DNA from: LD21 sp963715785
GTDB taxonomy: Bacteria > Bacteroidota > Bacteroidia > Bacteroidales > VadinHA17
NCBI GenBank assembly: GCA_963715785.1
Contig: OY970276.1
Location: forward strand, 248,001-312,000
Reading direction: 5' to 3'
DNA length: 64,000 nucleotides
Every line of letters begins with the position of its first letter. The stretch's first letter is position 1. A program made the position numbers and the translations under genes. Below the pieces are notes generated by a model. That model saw only the letters and a program-made list of their open reading frames with translations. It did no database searches and was not told the DNA's origin. Positions 51,071-60,097 of this stretch are shown piece after piece.

Positions 51071-53518
51071 ATGTTTAAAAATTATTTTAAAACCGCATTC
51101 GGAAGTTTGCTCCGAAACAAGATTTATACTTTTATCAACATCTCCGGCCTGGCTGTTGGTATTGCCGTTTGCATGATGATCTTTTTCATAATACAATTTC
51201 AGACTAGCTTCGACAATTTTCACTCTAACAAAGATCGCATTTACCGTGTATTGACAGAATACCACAGTGCAGATGCTGCAAATCATGCTTCAGGGAAAGA
51301 TGTTCCTTTTCCTATGCCAACAGGATTGAAAACGACATTTTCTCAAATAGAACAAGTGGCTCCGATATTTGCAAGCCACGATGATAAAGTGCTCGTACCT
51401 GACCCTGACGGAACAAACGTAAAGGCATTTAAAGAAGATAAAGGTGTATTTTTCACTGAGCCTTCATTTTTTAAAATATTTGATTACCCTTTGCTAACAG
51501 GTTCGTATGAGTCATTAAAAGATCCGAATAACGTGTTGCTGACAAAAGAAATTGCAGAAAAATATTTTGGCAACTGGAGAACAGCTCAAGGTAAAACCAT
51601 TAAACTGGAAGTTGGCGGTTATATCTTCGAACATGGCACAGAAATATTGAAGGTGTCAGGCATTCTTGCGACCATTCCTTCAAATACAGACTTTCAGCTA
51701 AAACTTGTTGTGGCTTATGGAACAGGTTTTACCGGAAGTCTTATGGCAAAATCCACCGATTGGGAGGATAGAACAAATTCAGGTTTTGGTTGCTATATAT
51801 TAATGCCGCCGAATAGTTCAGTTGAAAATTTTAATCAGCAGCTAAGAGCATATTCAAAACAAGTTCAATCGTCTGAAAATAATGATAATCATATCATTCA
51901 GCCGTTGAGTGCTGTTCATTACGATACTCAAACCGGTGATTACAGCAACAAAACAATTAACCGCCAACTGCTAAATGTTTTATGGCTTATCGCAGCATTC
52001 ATCCTGTTAATTGCCTGCGTCAACTTTATCAACCTATCCACTGCACAAGCTGTTAATCGCGCAAAAGAAGTTGGGGTAAAAAAAGTATTGGGAAGCAATA
52101 ATTCTCAATTGCAAATCCAGTTCATAATCGAAACATTTTTGATAGTTATAAGTGCTGTAATATTTGCAGGTGTTATTTCAGGTCTTTCAATGCCATATAT
52201 AAATCATCTTTTAGAACTTTCGCTTTCATTCAATATTCTCAGCAATCCTGCAATTATTTTATTTCTTTTGACTATAACAATTGCAGTAACCGTACTCGCG
52301 TGTTTTTACCCTTCTGTTGTTTTATCACATTTCAATCCCGTAGATGTTTTAAAGAGTAAACAAACAGCTAATACTGCAAAGGGAATTTCTTTGAGAAGAG
52401 GATTGGTGGTGTTTCAATTCATTATTGCACAGGCACTTATCATTGGAACACTCATAATTGTAAAGCAAATGAATTATTTTATGGATCAACCCCTGGGATT
52501 CGATAAAGATGCAATTATAAATGTTCCTTTCCGGACAGATACTGTCTGGTTCAGAAAGGGGGAATATTTAAGGCAGCAGTTAATGTCAGTAAGTGGTGTG
52601 AAGGCTGTAAGTTTCAGTTCCAACACGCCGGTGGAAGATGGCGATGATACGTGGAGCACATTAAAGTTTAACCATTCAGGAAAAGAAGCAGATTTTAAAG
52701 CTATTACCAAATTCGCCGACAATGAATATGTATCGACATATAAATTACAACTGATAGCCGGAAGAAATTTGAATCCTTCAAAAATGACGAGGGAATTTTT
52801 AGTGAATGAGTCGCTTATGAAAAGTCTGGGAATAAAAAACCCTGATGAAATATTGAATAAAGAAATAAGCATATGGGGTGATCGGATAAAATGTCCGGTT
52901 GTTGGCGTATTGAAAGATTTCAACGACAGGTCTTTTCGCAATGAGCTTGCACCAATGCTTATTACCACGAACAACACAATGTATAGTGAGGCAGGCATAA
53001 AACTTAATACGAAAAACATTTTTTCCACCCTGAAATCTGTTAAAACAATATGGGAGCAGACACTGCCCAACTTTGTTTATCAATACAGGTTTCTTGATGA
53101 CAAAATTGCAGGTTTTTACAAACAGGAAAGCCAGTTATCACAGTTGTATGAAATTTTTGCAGCCATCGCCATATTCCTTAGCTGTCTTGGGCTATACGGT
53201 TTGGCCTTATTCATGGCAGTGCAGCGAACAAAAGAAGTTGGAATTCGAAAAGTATACGGTGCCAGCGCAGGCAATATTGTTTATTTGTTTTCTAAAGAAT
53301 TTATCATGCTCATTGCGATTGCCTTTGCAATTGCTACCCCCCTTGCCTGGTATTTCATGCAAAACTGGCTGCAGAATTATGTATATCGTATCAACATCAG
53401 TTGGTGGTTATTTGCTGCAGGTGGATTTGCTGCTATAATTATTGCCCTTGTAACGATAAGTTTCCAGGCAATTAAAGCTGCTTTTGCAAACCCGGTGAAA
53501 AGCCTTCGCTCTCAATGA
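51071..53518 (+). CDS. FtsX/MacB-type ABC transporter permease
   Basis: This 815-residue inner-membrane protein starts at ATG 51071 (MFKNYFKTAFGSLLRNKIYTF); a TTG two codons earlier was not used. It has one N-terminal membrane helix, a large periplasmic MacB-like core domain (about 45-290), and three helices around LLIACVNFINLSTAQAVNRA with the conserved KEVGVKKVLG coupling segment. A second periplasmic domain and a second helix set with TKEVGIRKVYGASAGNIVYL complete a double-FtsX layout. Such permeases in Bacteroidota are often antibiotic or peptide exporters or mechanotransmitters and need an ATPase, which is not encoded nearby. The LytS/LytTR system just downstream may sense or regulate it. 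Confidence 0.9.
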   Translation: MFKNYFKTAFGSLLRNKIYTFINISGLAVGIAVCMMIFFIIQFQTSFDNFHSNKDRIYRVLTEYHSADAANHASGKDVPFPMPTGLKTTFSQIEQVAPIFASHDDKVLVPDPDGTNVKAFKEDKGVFFTEPSFFKIFDYPLLTGSYESLKDPNNVLLTKEIAEKYFGNWRTAQGKTIKLEVGGYIFEHGTEILKVSGILATIPSNTDFQLKLVVAYGTGFTGSLMAKSTDWEDRTNSGFGCYILMPPNSSVENFNQQLRAYSKQVQSSENNDNHIIQPLSAVHYDTQTGDYSNKTINRQLLNVLWLIAAFILLIACVNFINLSTAQAVNRAKEVGVKKVLGSNNSQLQIQFIIETFLIVISAVIFAGVISGLSMPYINHLLELSLSFNILSNPAIILFLLTITIAVTVLACFYPSVVLSHFNPVDVLKSKQTANTAKGISLRRGLVVFQFIIAQALIIGTLIIVKQMNYFMDQPLGFDKDAIINVPFRTDTVWFRKGEYLRQQLMSVSGVKAVSFSSNTPVEDGDDTWSTLKFNHSGKEADFKAITKFADNEYVSTYKLQLIAGRNLNPSKMTREFLVNESLMKSLGIKNPDEILNKEISIWGDRIKCPVVGVLKDFNDRSFRNELAPMLITTNNTMYSEAGIKLNTKNIFSTLKSVKTIWEQTLPNFVYQYRFLDDKIAGFYKQESQLSQLYEIFAAIAIFLSCLGLYGLALFMAVQRTKEVGIRKVYGASAGNIVYLFSKEFIMLIAIAFAIATPLAWYFMQNWLQNYVYRINISWWLFAAGGFAAIIIALVTISFQAIKAAFANPVKSLRSQ

Positions 53519-53636
53519 GCTTCGGCTTTCAAAGACAGACTTAGCTCTCAATGAGTATTGAATCAAGGATCATTTTAAACAGTGGATAGCACCGTAAAAT
53601 AAAATTTATTTCTACTTTGACATATTAGCTCTTAAC

Positions 53637-53730
53637 TTGATTTTTCTGTTTTTTTAACCCGTTCCCAAAAGGGTGAAAACAGAAAAATCAACCTGCACCC
53701 TTCAGGGACAGGGGTAAATCAGGTTGATTT
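53637..53730. promoter_or_regulatory. Two overlapping, mutually exclusive perfect hairpins
   Basis: TTGATTTTTCTGTTTT (53637-53652) pairs perfectly with AAAACAGAAAAATCAA (53676-53691). The overlapping AAATCAACCTG (53685-53695) pairs perfectly with CAGGTTGATTT (53720-53730). The middle segment is shared, so only one hairpin can form at a time. An inner AACCC/GGGT stem sits in the first loop. It lies between the permease stop and the kinase start; it may be an attenuator, a terminator or a small repeat element. Confidence 0.6.
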
Positions 53731-53799
53731 ATCGATGTTTTTATAATCTGTAATAATAGAATTATGCGGAAATTTGTTTGTTAAAGAAACTATGAGGAA

Positions 53800-54897
53800 A
53801 TGACAAAGGAAAAAGCCACCAGGATTATACTCCACATCCTGATTTGGGCTGTTATTATGGGTTTACCGATTTACGCCGCGGGAAGGTTCCATATGGGAAG
53901 TCATTTCCTGTTAACCTATTACACCATCACGGCAATAAGCGCCTTAATTTTTTACACAAATTACCTGATCCTTGTACCGGTACTTTTCTGGAAGAAAAAG
54001 AGGTACGTATATTATATTTCCGTACTGGCTCTTCTTTTCTTCTTTTATTTCATATCTGATTTTGCCAGCGAACAGATTTTCAGCATAATATCTAAAAACG
54101 GCAACTCAGATCAGATTATCACCCAACCCGGTGAAGAACGACATCTGAGACAGCCACCGATTCAAATGAGAAGACCAACGTTTATTATAGCTATGCCTAA
54201 TGCCCAGATCATTGGGTACACGTCATCTTCACTTTTAATGGTATTCCTTTCATTGGGTCTCAGAGTGCTTGAACGTCAGTCAAAAATTGAAAAAATTCAG
54301 GAAGAGATGGAAAAGGCAAAGCTTAATACTGAGCTTGCACTCCTGAAAAGTCAGATCAGCCCGCATTTCTTTTTCAACACCCTGAATAATATCTATTCTT
54401 TGATAGGCAGAAATAATGAAGACTCTAAGGATGCGGTAATAAAGCTTTCGAAAATGATGAGATATGTCCTCAATGAATCCGGAAACAACAACCAGCTGCT
54501 AAGTGATGAGATTGAATTCATGAACAATTATATTGACTTAATGAAGCTCAGGATAGGCGCTAAAACCAGACTTAACGTTAATTTCCCGACTGAATATAAG
54601 AACCTGATGATCCCACATTTGCTTTTTATTTCATTAATTGAAAATGCGTTCAAATATGGGATTAGTGTACAGGATGAGTCTTATGTAAATATTAGTCTTG
54701 AGTGTGGAGAAAATAGCATATTATTTAAATGTGAAAACGGTTTGCCTGAAAGTAATTATGGGCCCATATTTGCATCTACCGGAATCGGCCTTGAGAATTT
54801 AAAAAAACGCCTGAGTTTACTCTATCCCGGCAGACATGAACTGGAAATCAATAAAGTCAAAAATAAATTTGAGGTAAAATTAATTATTCAGTTATAA
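53800..54897 (+). CDS. LytS-type sensor histidine kinase
   Basis: This 365-residue membrane sensor has four predicted helices in the first 170 residues (ILHILIWAVIMGLPIYAAGR and following). A short coiled coil leads into the His_kinase domain with the phospho-acceptor H189 in ISPHFFFNTLNN, then the ATPase domain with SLIENAFKYGI and STGIGLENLKKRL. No extracellular ligand domain is visible, so it may sense membrane state or a neighbouring transporter. The response regulator gene begins one base after the stop codon, which marks a tight two-gene operon. Confidence 0.92.
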   Translation: MTKEKATRIILHILIWAVIMGLPIYAAGRFHMGSHFLLTYYTITAISALIFYTNYLILVPVLFWKKKRYVYYISVLALLFFFYFISDFASEQIFSIISKNGNSDQIITQPGEERHLRQPPIQMRRPTFIIAMPNAQIIGYTSSSLLMVFLSLGLRVLERQSKIEKIQEEMEKAKLNTELALLKSQISPHFFFNTLNNIYSLIGRNNEDSKDAVIKLSKMMRYVLNESGNNNQLLSDEIEFMNNYIDLMKLRIGAKTRLNVNFPTEYKNLMIPHLLFISLIENAFKYGISVQDESYVNISLECGENSILFKCENGLPESNYGPIFASTGIGLENLKKRLSLLYPGRHELEINKVKNKFEVKLIIQL

Positions 54898-54898
54898 A

Positions 54899-55612
54899 AT
54901 GATAACTGTTATTGCAATAGATGATGAACCACTGGCCCTTCAGCTGATTGTAGATTATATTCAGAAAACGCCAGAGCTGATGCTGGTGGGACAATTCGAA
55001 AATCCTCTGGAAGCAGCACAATTTATAAGTAAAAACCCTATCGATATTGTTTTTACTGACATCCAGATGCCTGGTTTGAATGGAATTGAATTCACCAGGT
55101 CAATGATTAATGGCCCTGTCGTGATTTTTACAACAGCTTTTGCTAAATACGCGATAGAAGGCTTTAAACTTGATATTGCAGATTATCTGCTTAAACCTTT
55201 CACATATGAGGAATTCTTAACCTCGGTTCACAAAGCTGAAAGGATGATAAGGTCAATTACCAGACCAGCAGATGATGTTCTCTCGAACAATGAATTCCTG
55301 TTTCTGAAATCTAATTACAAAATCAAAAGAATAAAATTCAATGACATTCAGTACATAGAAGGATTTAACGACTATGTAAGGATCTATGCAACTTCTTCCT
55401 TTGAACCCATTCAGTCCCAGATCACTCTCAAGATACTTGAAGCCAAACTGCCTGCCGGAAAATTCATGAGAGTTCACCGCTCGTTCATAGTGAATCTTCA
55501 GATGGTTGATACCATTGACAGGGGCAGAATTGTATTCGGCAAGGTATATATTCCCATTAGCGATCAGTATAAGGAGAAATTTGAAGACTATCTAAGGAAG
55601 AACTTTTTATAG
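54899..55612 (+). CDS. LytTR-family response regulator
   Basis: This 237-residue protein has a receiver domain at 1-118 with the acidic pair in AIDDEP (D8, D9), the phospho-acceptor D54 in FTDIQMPG and the conserved Lys in LKPFTYEEF. The LytTR DNA-binding domain is at about 135-235 (IKRIKFNDIQYIEGFNDYVR, MRVHRSFIVNL). It is the partner of the LytS-type kinase directly upstream. The FtsX-type permease gene 280 bases before the kinase is a plausible target, by the usual gene order in this phylum. Confidence 0.94.
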   Translation: MITVIAIDDEPLALQLIVDYIQKTPELMLVGQFENPLEAAQFISKNPIDIVFTDIQMPGLNGIEFTRSMINGPVVIFTTAFAKYAIEGFKLDIADYLLKPFTYEEFLTSVHKAERMIRSITRPADDVLSNNEFLFLKSNYKIKRIKFNDIQYIEGFNDYVRIYATSSFEPIQSQITLKILEAKLPAGKFMRVHRSFIVNLQMVDTIDRGRIVFGKVYIPISDQYKEKFEDYLRKNFL

Positions 55613-55643
55613 CTCCCTGCGCTCGCTCCGGTACCAGAAAATG

Positions 55644-57350
55644 TTATTGAGATATTTTCAATGTCCCTTTAGTGATGCCTGATTCATTAAATGCATCGAT
55701 ACTGAAATAATACTTAATGCCTTTATTCAATCCGGTCAGTCTTACTGAATCTGCACCATAGACCATTACTGATGTATAGAGTTTATTAATTTCAGTGCCA
55801 TAGTTTACAACACAGCCTGTTACAGTACTGTTTTCCGGCCATTTAACGGTGGCCCTCCTGGTATCTGAGGCGTCCCGTTCAACGGTGAATTCTTTAACTT
55901 CGGCAGGAGTATTACCTATTCTTCTGCCAAAGATCCTCAGGTCGTAGATTGAAAATTTGCCATCGGGAACTCTAACGTTTTCCACTTTAATATATTTAGC
56001 TTTCAATGGCTTATCCAGTTCAAGATATTCGTGGCATGCGTCTCTTGTGTTGTTGCTTTTATCAACAATGATCTTCCACGATTTCTTATCATCGGAAGCC
56101 AGGATCTTATAACAATACTGAAGATTTTTACTGTCAGGCTTAAGATTCGCATCATTATCAGCAAAATTCACCTGAATTGCATTTATAGTTACATTATTGT
56201 CTAATTCCATGCTAAGCCATTCCCCCGGGTTGCCGGTATTAGCTGACCACCAGGTTCTGATGTTTTCATCCGATGCATTACTGACCGGATAATTTTGCAT
56301 TGATGACGATGCAGTAGTTTTCTTATTATACGACAGCAGCATCCAGCCCCTGAAAAGATCCTCTTTTTCAAAGTCAATTTTCCTGTCAGGCATCACGGTC
56401 GGGTAATCTCCAAAAGCAGTGAAAGTCCTCAGCACTCCGTCTTTATCAAAGCAGGCAGGAAATAAGCCAAGCCGCCGCTCAAACATATGACGTATACTGA
56501 TACTCATGCTGGAAACATGCCAGAAATTTCCATATTTATCCTGAAAAGTTCCGCTATGACCGGCGCCTGATATGAAACCACCCGGTTTATATGAAAAGGG
56601 GCTCGAGAGTTCATAGCTAAAGGGCCCGGTAGGTGAGTCAGATTTATATACGCCGTCAGCATAGGTTTTAAACTCCGTACCTGGTGAGGCATACTGCAGG
56701 TAATATTTGTTATTAAACTTAGTCATCCAGGAACCCTCATTGTAACCATTCTTAGCTCTTTCGTTCAACTCGCCTGGATTTTCCCAGCCGTGTTCTGAAG
56801 GGTTATGAGTAATAACTATTACGGGTTCAGTAACCGGCTGCATATTCCTGTTGAGTTCTACAACCTTGATTGGGACAACATCCGAGCAACCCCAGTATAA
56901 GTAGACCTTCCCGTCATCATCCCTGAAAAAATGAGGATCCCATACCGGAAACGGCAATGTCTTTTCCATTGGTCTCCAATTGTCCTCAAAAGGATCCAGG
57001 GTATAATAAATATTCTTCTTCACCACTGAGGAAGCCATGTAATAAGTTGTGTCGTTGATTGTGATGACATCAGGAGCATAATCCTCAATCGGCAGGCTCT
57101 TTATAGGAATAAATTCCCAATCGAGCATATCATTTGAGTACCAGGATCCCCCGCTGTGAGAGGCATAAAGAAAATATTTCCCCTTGTAAATGGTTATTAG
57201 CGGATCAGCGGCTTCCCTGTATGACAGACGACTGGATGGCTGGAACCGGTAATTAAGATCCATGGGATTACAGTAAGTCTTTTCTTTATCCTGGGCGAAT
57301 GAATAGTTCAATAAACCAAGAAAGCTGAATAAGATTAGAATTTTTTTCAT
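55644..57350 (-). CDS. GH43 exported glycosidase with F5/8C and fibronectin III domains
   Basis: This 568-residue protein starts at the ATG at 57350, giving the clean signal MKKILILFSFLGLLNYSFAQ. A GTG at 57371 overlapping the GH3 stop is the alternative start and would couple translation. The five-bladed GH43 propeller (about 20-315) holds the catalytic set: general base Asp in AADPLITIYKGKYFL, the pKa-modulating Asp in WDPHFFRDDDGK, and the acid Glu in YNEGSWMTKF. A discoidin-like F5/8C domain (about 335-480) and an Fn3 domain (about 485-568) follow. Beta-xylosidase or alpha-L-arabinofuranosidase activity fits with xylAB and GH3. Confidence 0.9.
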   Translation of the reverse strand: MKKILILFSFLGLLNYSFAQDKEKTYCNPMDLNYRFQPSSRLSYREAADPLITIYKGKYFLYASHSGGSWYSNDMLDWEFIPIKSLPIEDYAPDVITINDTTYYMASSVVKKNIYYTLDPFEDNWRPMEKTLPFPVWDPHFFRDDDGKVYLYWGCSDVVPIKVVELNRNMQPVTEPVIVITHNPSEHGWENPGELNERAKNGYNEGSWMTKFNNKYYLQYASPGTEFKTYADGVYKSDSPTGPFSYELSSPFSYKPGGFISGAGHSGTFQDKYGNFWHVSSMSISIRHMFERRLGLFPACFDKDGVLRTFTAFGDYPTVMPDRKIDFEKEDLFRGWMLLSYNKKTTASSSMQNYPVSNASDENIRTWWSANTGNPGEWLSMELDNNVTINAIQVNFADNDANLKPDSKNLQYCYKILASDDKKSWKIIVDKSNNTRDACHEYLELDKPLKAKYIKVENVRVPDGKFSIYDLRIFGRRIGNTPAEVKEFTVERDASDTRRATVKWPENSTVTGCVVNYGTEINKLYTSVMVYGADSVRLTGLNKGIKYYFSIDAFNESGITKGTLKISQ

Positions 57351-57367
57351 AAGCTGAAATTGTCTTT

Positions 57368-59650
57368 TCACTTAAGTATGATTTCCTTCTTTAATCTGAT
57401 ATCTCCGGAAGATGTTCCAACAAGCAGTTCCAGCCTGCAAATGTCATCGTCCCAGGAATGCTTGCTTTCGTTCCAGTACATAAGATTCTTCACCGGAATT
57501 TCAAGTCTTACTGTTTTAAGTTCAGCCGGATTAAGAGGAATTCTTGAAAATGCCTTGAGTTCCTTTTCCGGCCATTCAACATTTGGGTTAATGCGGTGCA
57601 CATAAACCTGCACTACTTCATCGGCTGCCATTTTGCCGGTGTTTTTCAAGTCAACTGAAACTTTGATTATATCATTTTTGCCATACTTTTCTTTGTTGGC
57701 TTTCAGGTTGCTGTACTCAAAAGTGGTATAAGTGAGTCCATACCCAAAAGGATACATTACGGGGATGTTTTTTGTGTCGTACCAGCGATATCCTACGAGC
57801 GATTCCTCTGAATAAAATGCTGTATTCGGGTCAGCCTTTTGAGTTTTATCGGGTTCCTGCACGCCTTTTCCTGCTGCGTCAGTTTTTGAGACAAGATTGG
57901 CAAAGACATCAGCGTTTTTATCTCCCTGCGGATAATTATGCAGAGCATAAGCAGGTGAATCTTCCAGCTTAACAGGCAATGTGAATGGCAATCGGCCGCT
58001 TGGAGAGATAATACCTAGAAGCACATCAGCAAGGGCATTACCACCCTCAGAGCCATTGAACCACGAAATAAGCAAAGCTTTTGAAAGTGGCTCCACAACA
58101 TTAAGATCATTAGGAGCGCCGCTTGTCAGTACTGTTATAATATTTTTGTTCACTTCCGAAATACTGGTAATTAATTTATCCTGACCAGAGGGTAAAAATA
58201 TGTTTTCCCTGTCGCTACCCTCAGTTTCAATTGCCCTGTTATCGCCACCGACAAAAATGACAATATCGGCTTTAGATGCTACCTCCACAGCTTCTTTTGT
58301 AAGCTTCAGGGAGGCTAATTCCTTTACATGGGCCGCTCTTTGTAATTCCTCCGGTGTCTTCTTCCTAAACCTGTCACCAAAACTGAACTGCACCGGCTCA
58401 TATCCCTGGGCATAAATGATCTGAGCTTTATCTCCGATTCGATTCTTCAATCCCTCCAACGGTGTTATTTCGTATAATGTCTTCACTCCTGCGCCTAATC
58501 CGCCTGAAGCCATTTTCTGAGTAGCATTTGCGCCAATAACAGCGATTATTGGTTTATTCCCCAGCTGCAAAGGGAGCACACCATCATTTTTAAGCAAAAC
58601 TATCGACTTGCTCGCAACATTATAAGCTATTTTCTGCTGGGCAGGCTGGGAAGTCACTTCCTTATTTGCTTCATTTTCAGGAACAGGCTTTATAGCCAAT
58701 CTGACACGTAAAATTTCCCGAACTCTCTGGTTAATAATATCTTCAGAAACCAAACCTGCGTTTACTGAATCAATCAGGGCTTTCCCAAAATACCTTTTAT
58801 CAGGCATCTCCACATTAAGGCCGTTTTTTACAGCGTTCACAGTGCTATGTGTTCCTCCCCAGTCAGATATAACCATTCCTGCAAATCCCCATTCTTTACG
58901 TAGTATCTTATTTAGCAGCATGTCATTTTCCGCGCACCACCAACCATTAACTTTATTATAGGCAGCCATGACCCCATAGGCATCAGCTTCTTCAACTGAG
59001 GCCCTGAAAGCTGGAAGATAAATCTCACGCATCGCGCGTTCCCCAATAATTACATTAACACTTCCACGGTTGTTTTCCTGGTTATTCAAAGCAAAATGCT
59101 TAATGCAGACTGCCACACCATTGTCCTGAGCGCCTTTGGTGTATCCTACAGCCATTACTGAATTCAGGAAAGGGTCTTCACTCAGATATTCATAAGTTCT
59201 TCCTCCGGTTGGAATCCGTTGTATATTTATAGCCGGCCCAAGTATCATGTCTTTTCCCCGCAAGCGTGCTTCACGAGCGATTCCGGTACCATAAGCATAA
59301 GCCCATTCCGGGGACCATGTTGCAGCCAGGGCTGACCCCGTGGGGAAAAAAGTTGCTTTATCATTCTGAAGACCTAGCGGATTCCAGTTGTCAGGCTGCA
59401 TTTCCTCGCGGATTCCAAAAGGTCCGTCAGTATATTTCATATCAGCTATTCCCTGACTCGCCACTCCTGCAGAAACAAACATATGTTTGGCATGCAGCAT
59501 GTCTGTTTTTTCCCCGATTGTCATTTTACTGATTATCTCATCGATCCTTTTATCATACTGGAGAAGAGCAGATCTATGAACTTTTGAGGTTGTTGTACTG
59601 ACCAGAAGAACTACGATAGCGGCTAAAGCAAAGATTCTTGTTATTCTCAT
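57368..59650 (-). CDS. GH3 beta-glucosidase/beta-xylosidase, exported
   Basis: This 760-residue protein has an N-terminal signal or anchor (RIFALAAIVVLLVSTTTS). The TIM barrel carries KHFALNNQE at 184-192 and the nucleophile D263 in VISDWGG (260-266). The alpha/beta sandwich domain follows (SIVLLKNDGVLPL, then DIVIFVGGDNRAIETEGSDR), and a C-terminal Fn3-like domain starts near YPFGYGLTYTTFEYSN. It is upstream of, and probably co-transcribed with, the GH43 gene (stop overlaps the alternative GH43 start). The pair would trim xylo- or gluco-oligosaccharides. Confidence 0.92.
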   Translation of the reverse strand: MRITRIFALAAIVVLLVSTTTSKVHRSALLQYDKRIDEIISKMTIGEKTDMLHAKHMFVSAGVASQGIADMKYTDGPFGIREEMQPDNWNPLGLQNDKATFFPTGSALAATWSPEWAYAYGTGIAREARLRGKDMILGPAINIQRIPTGGRTYEYLSEDPFLNSVMAVGYTKGAQDNGVAVCIKHFALNNQENNRGSVNVIIGERAMREIYLPAFRASVEEADAYGVMAAYNKVNGWWCAENDMLLNKILRKEWGFAGMVISDWGGTHSTVNAVKNGLNVEMPDKRYFGKALIDSVNAGLVSEDIINQRVREILRVRLAIKPVPENEANKEVTSQPAQQKIAYNVASKSIVLLKNDGVLPLQLGNKPIIAVIGANATQKMASGGLGAGVKTLYEITPLEGLKNRIGDKAQIIYAQGYEPVQFSFGDRFRKKTPEELQRAAHVKELASLKLTKEAVEVASKADIVIFVGGDNRAIETEGSDRENIFLPSGQDKLITSISEVNKNIITVLTSGAPNDLNVVEPLSKALLISWFNGSEGGNALADVLLGIISPSGRLPFTLPVKLEDSPAYALHNYPQGDKNADVFANLVSKTDAAGKGVQEPDKTQKADPNTAFYSEESLVGYRWYDTKNIPVMYPFGYGLTYTTFEYSNLKANKEKYGKNDIIKVSVDLKNTGKMAADEVVQVYVHRINPNVEWPEKELKAFSRIPLNPAELKTVRLEIPVKNLMYWNESKHSWDDDICRLELLVGTSSGDIRLKKEIILK

Positions 59651-59941
59651 ATCTACATGTTTGATTCGAAACTTACTGTTGAATTATTGTGATTTGTAAA
59701 TATAATGCACTTAAACAAAATATTTTACAATGATTAACAAATATTGCTCGCTCTCTGAAGTCGGGTCTGACGGAATATTATGATTGGATTGTATAAAAAA
59801 CTGAGCAAGCATAAGAGTGTGAAAAAGAGCAGAATGATTAAGTTCCGCAAAACAGTAGCGTGCCAGCCTGAATAAGTCTTAACTCTGTTTGTAATAAAAT
59901 ATTATTTTTTATCTTTATAAAAAACAATGAGTTATGGGTAA

Positions 59942-60046
59942 AAACAAATAGCTGAATTAAAAATCAAATACACTTATCCTGAAGGGCATACCTGGCCGGT
60001 GTGGAGGAATAATCTGTATAATTTTGCACAGCCGTTGTTCAAATAG
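59942..60046 (+). pseudogene. Remnant of a CE1-type esterase C-terminus
   Basis: The frame reads KQIAELKIKYTYPEGHTWPV WRNNLYNFAQPLFK and stops at 60044. G-G/E-H-T-W-x-x-W-R-x-x-L-x-x-F-x-x-L-F is the usual ending of esterase D/XynZ-type feruloyl or acetyl esterases, including the catalytic His (GHTW). No start or body remains. The AT-rich leader before it (59893-59931) resembles the leader before the remnant at 47066. The rest of 59651-59941 holds no gene that I can see. Confidence 0.55.
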
Positions 60047-60097
60047 ACAAAACAATACGAATAATTACCATACTGATTAATATAAAAAGTAGTAACA

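Noticed and set aside
52486..53083. Antisense frames of 94 and 194 codons inside the permease gene
   Set aside because: The permease reading frame is unambiguous and the antisense products have no family features.
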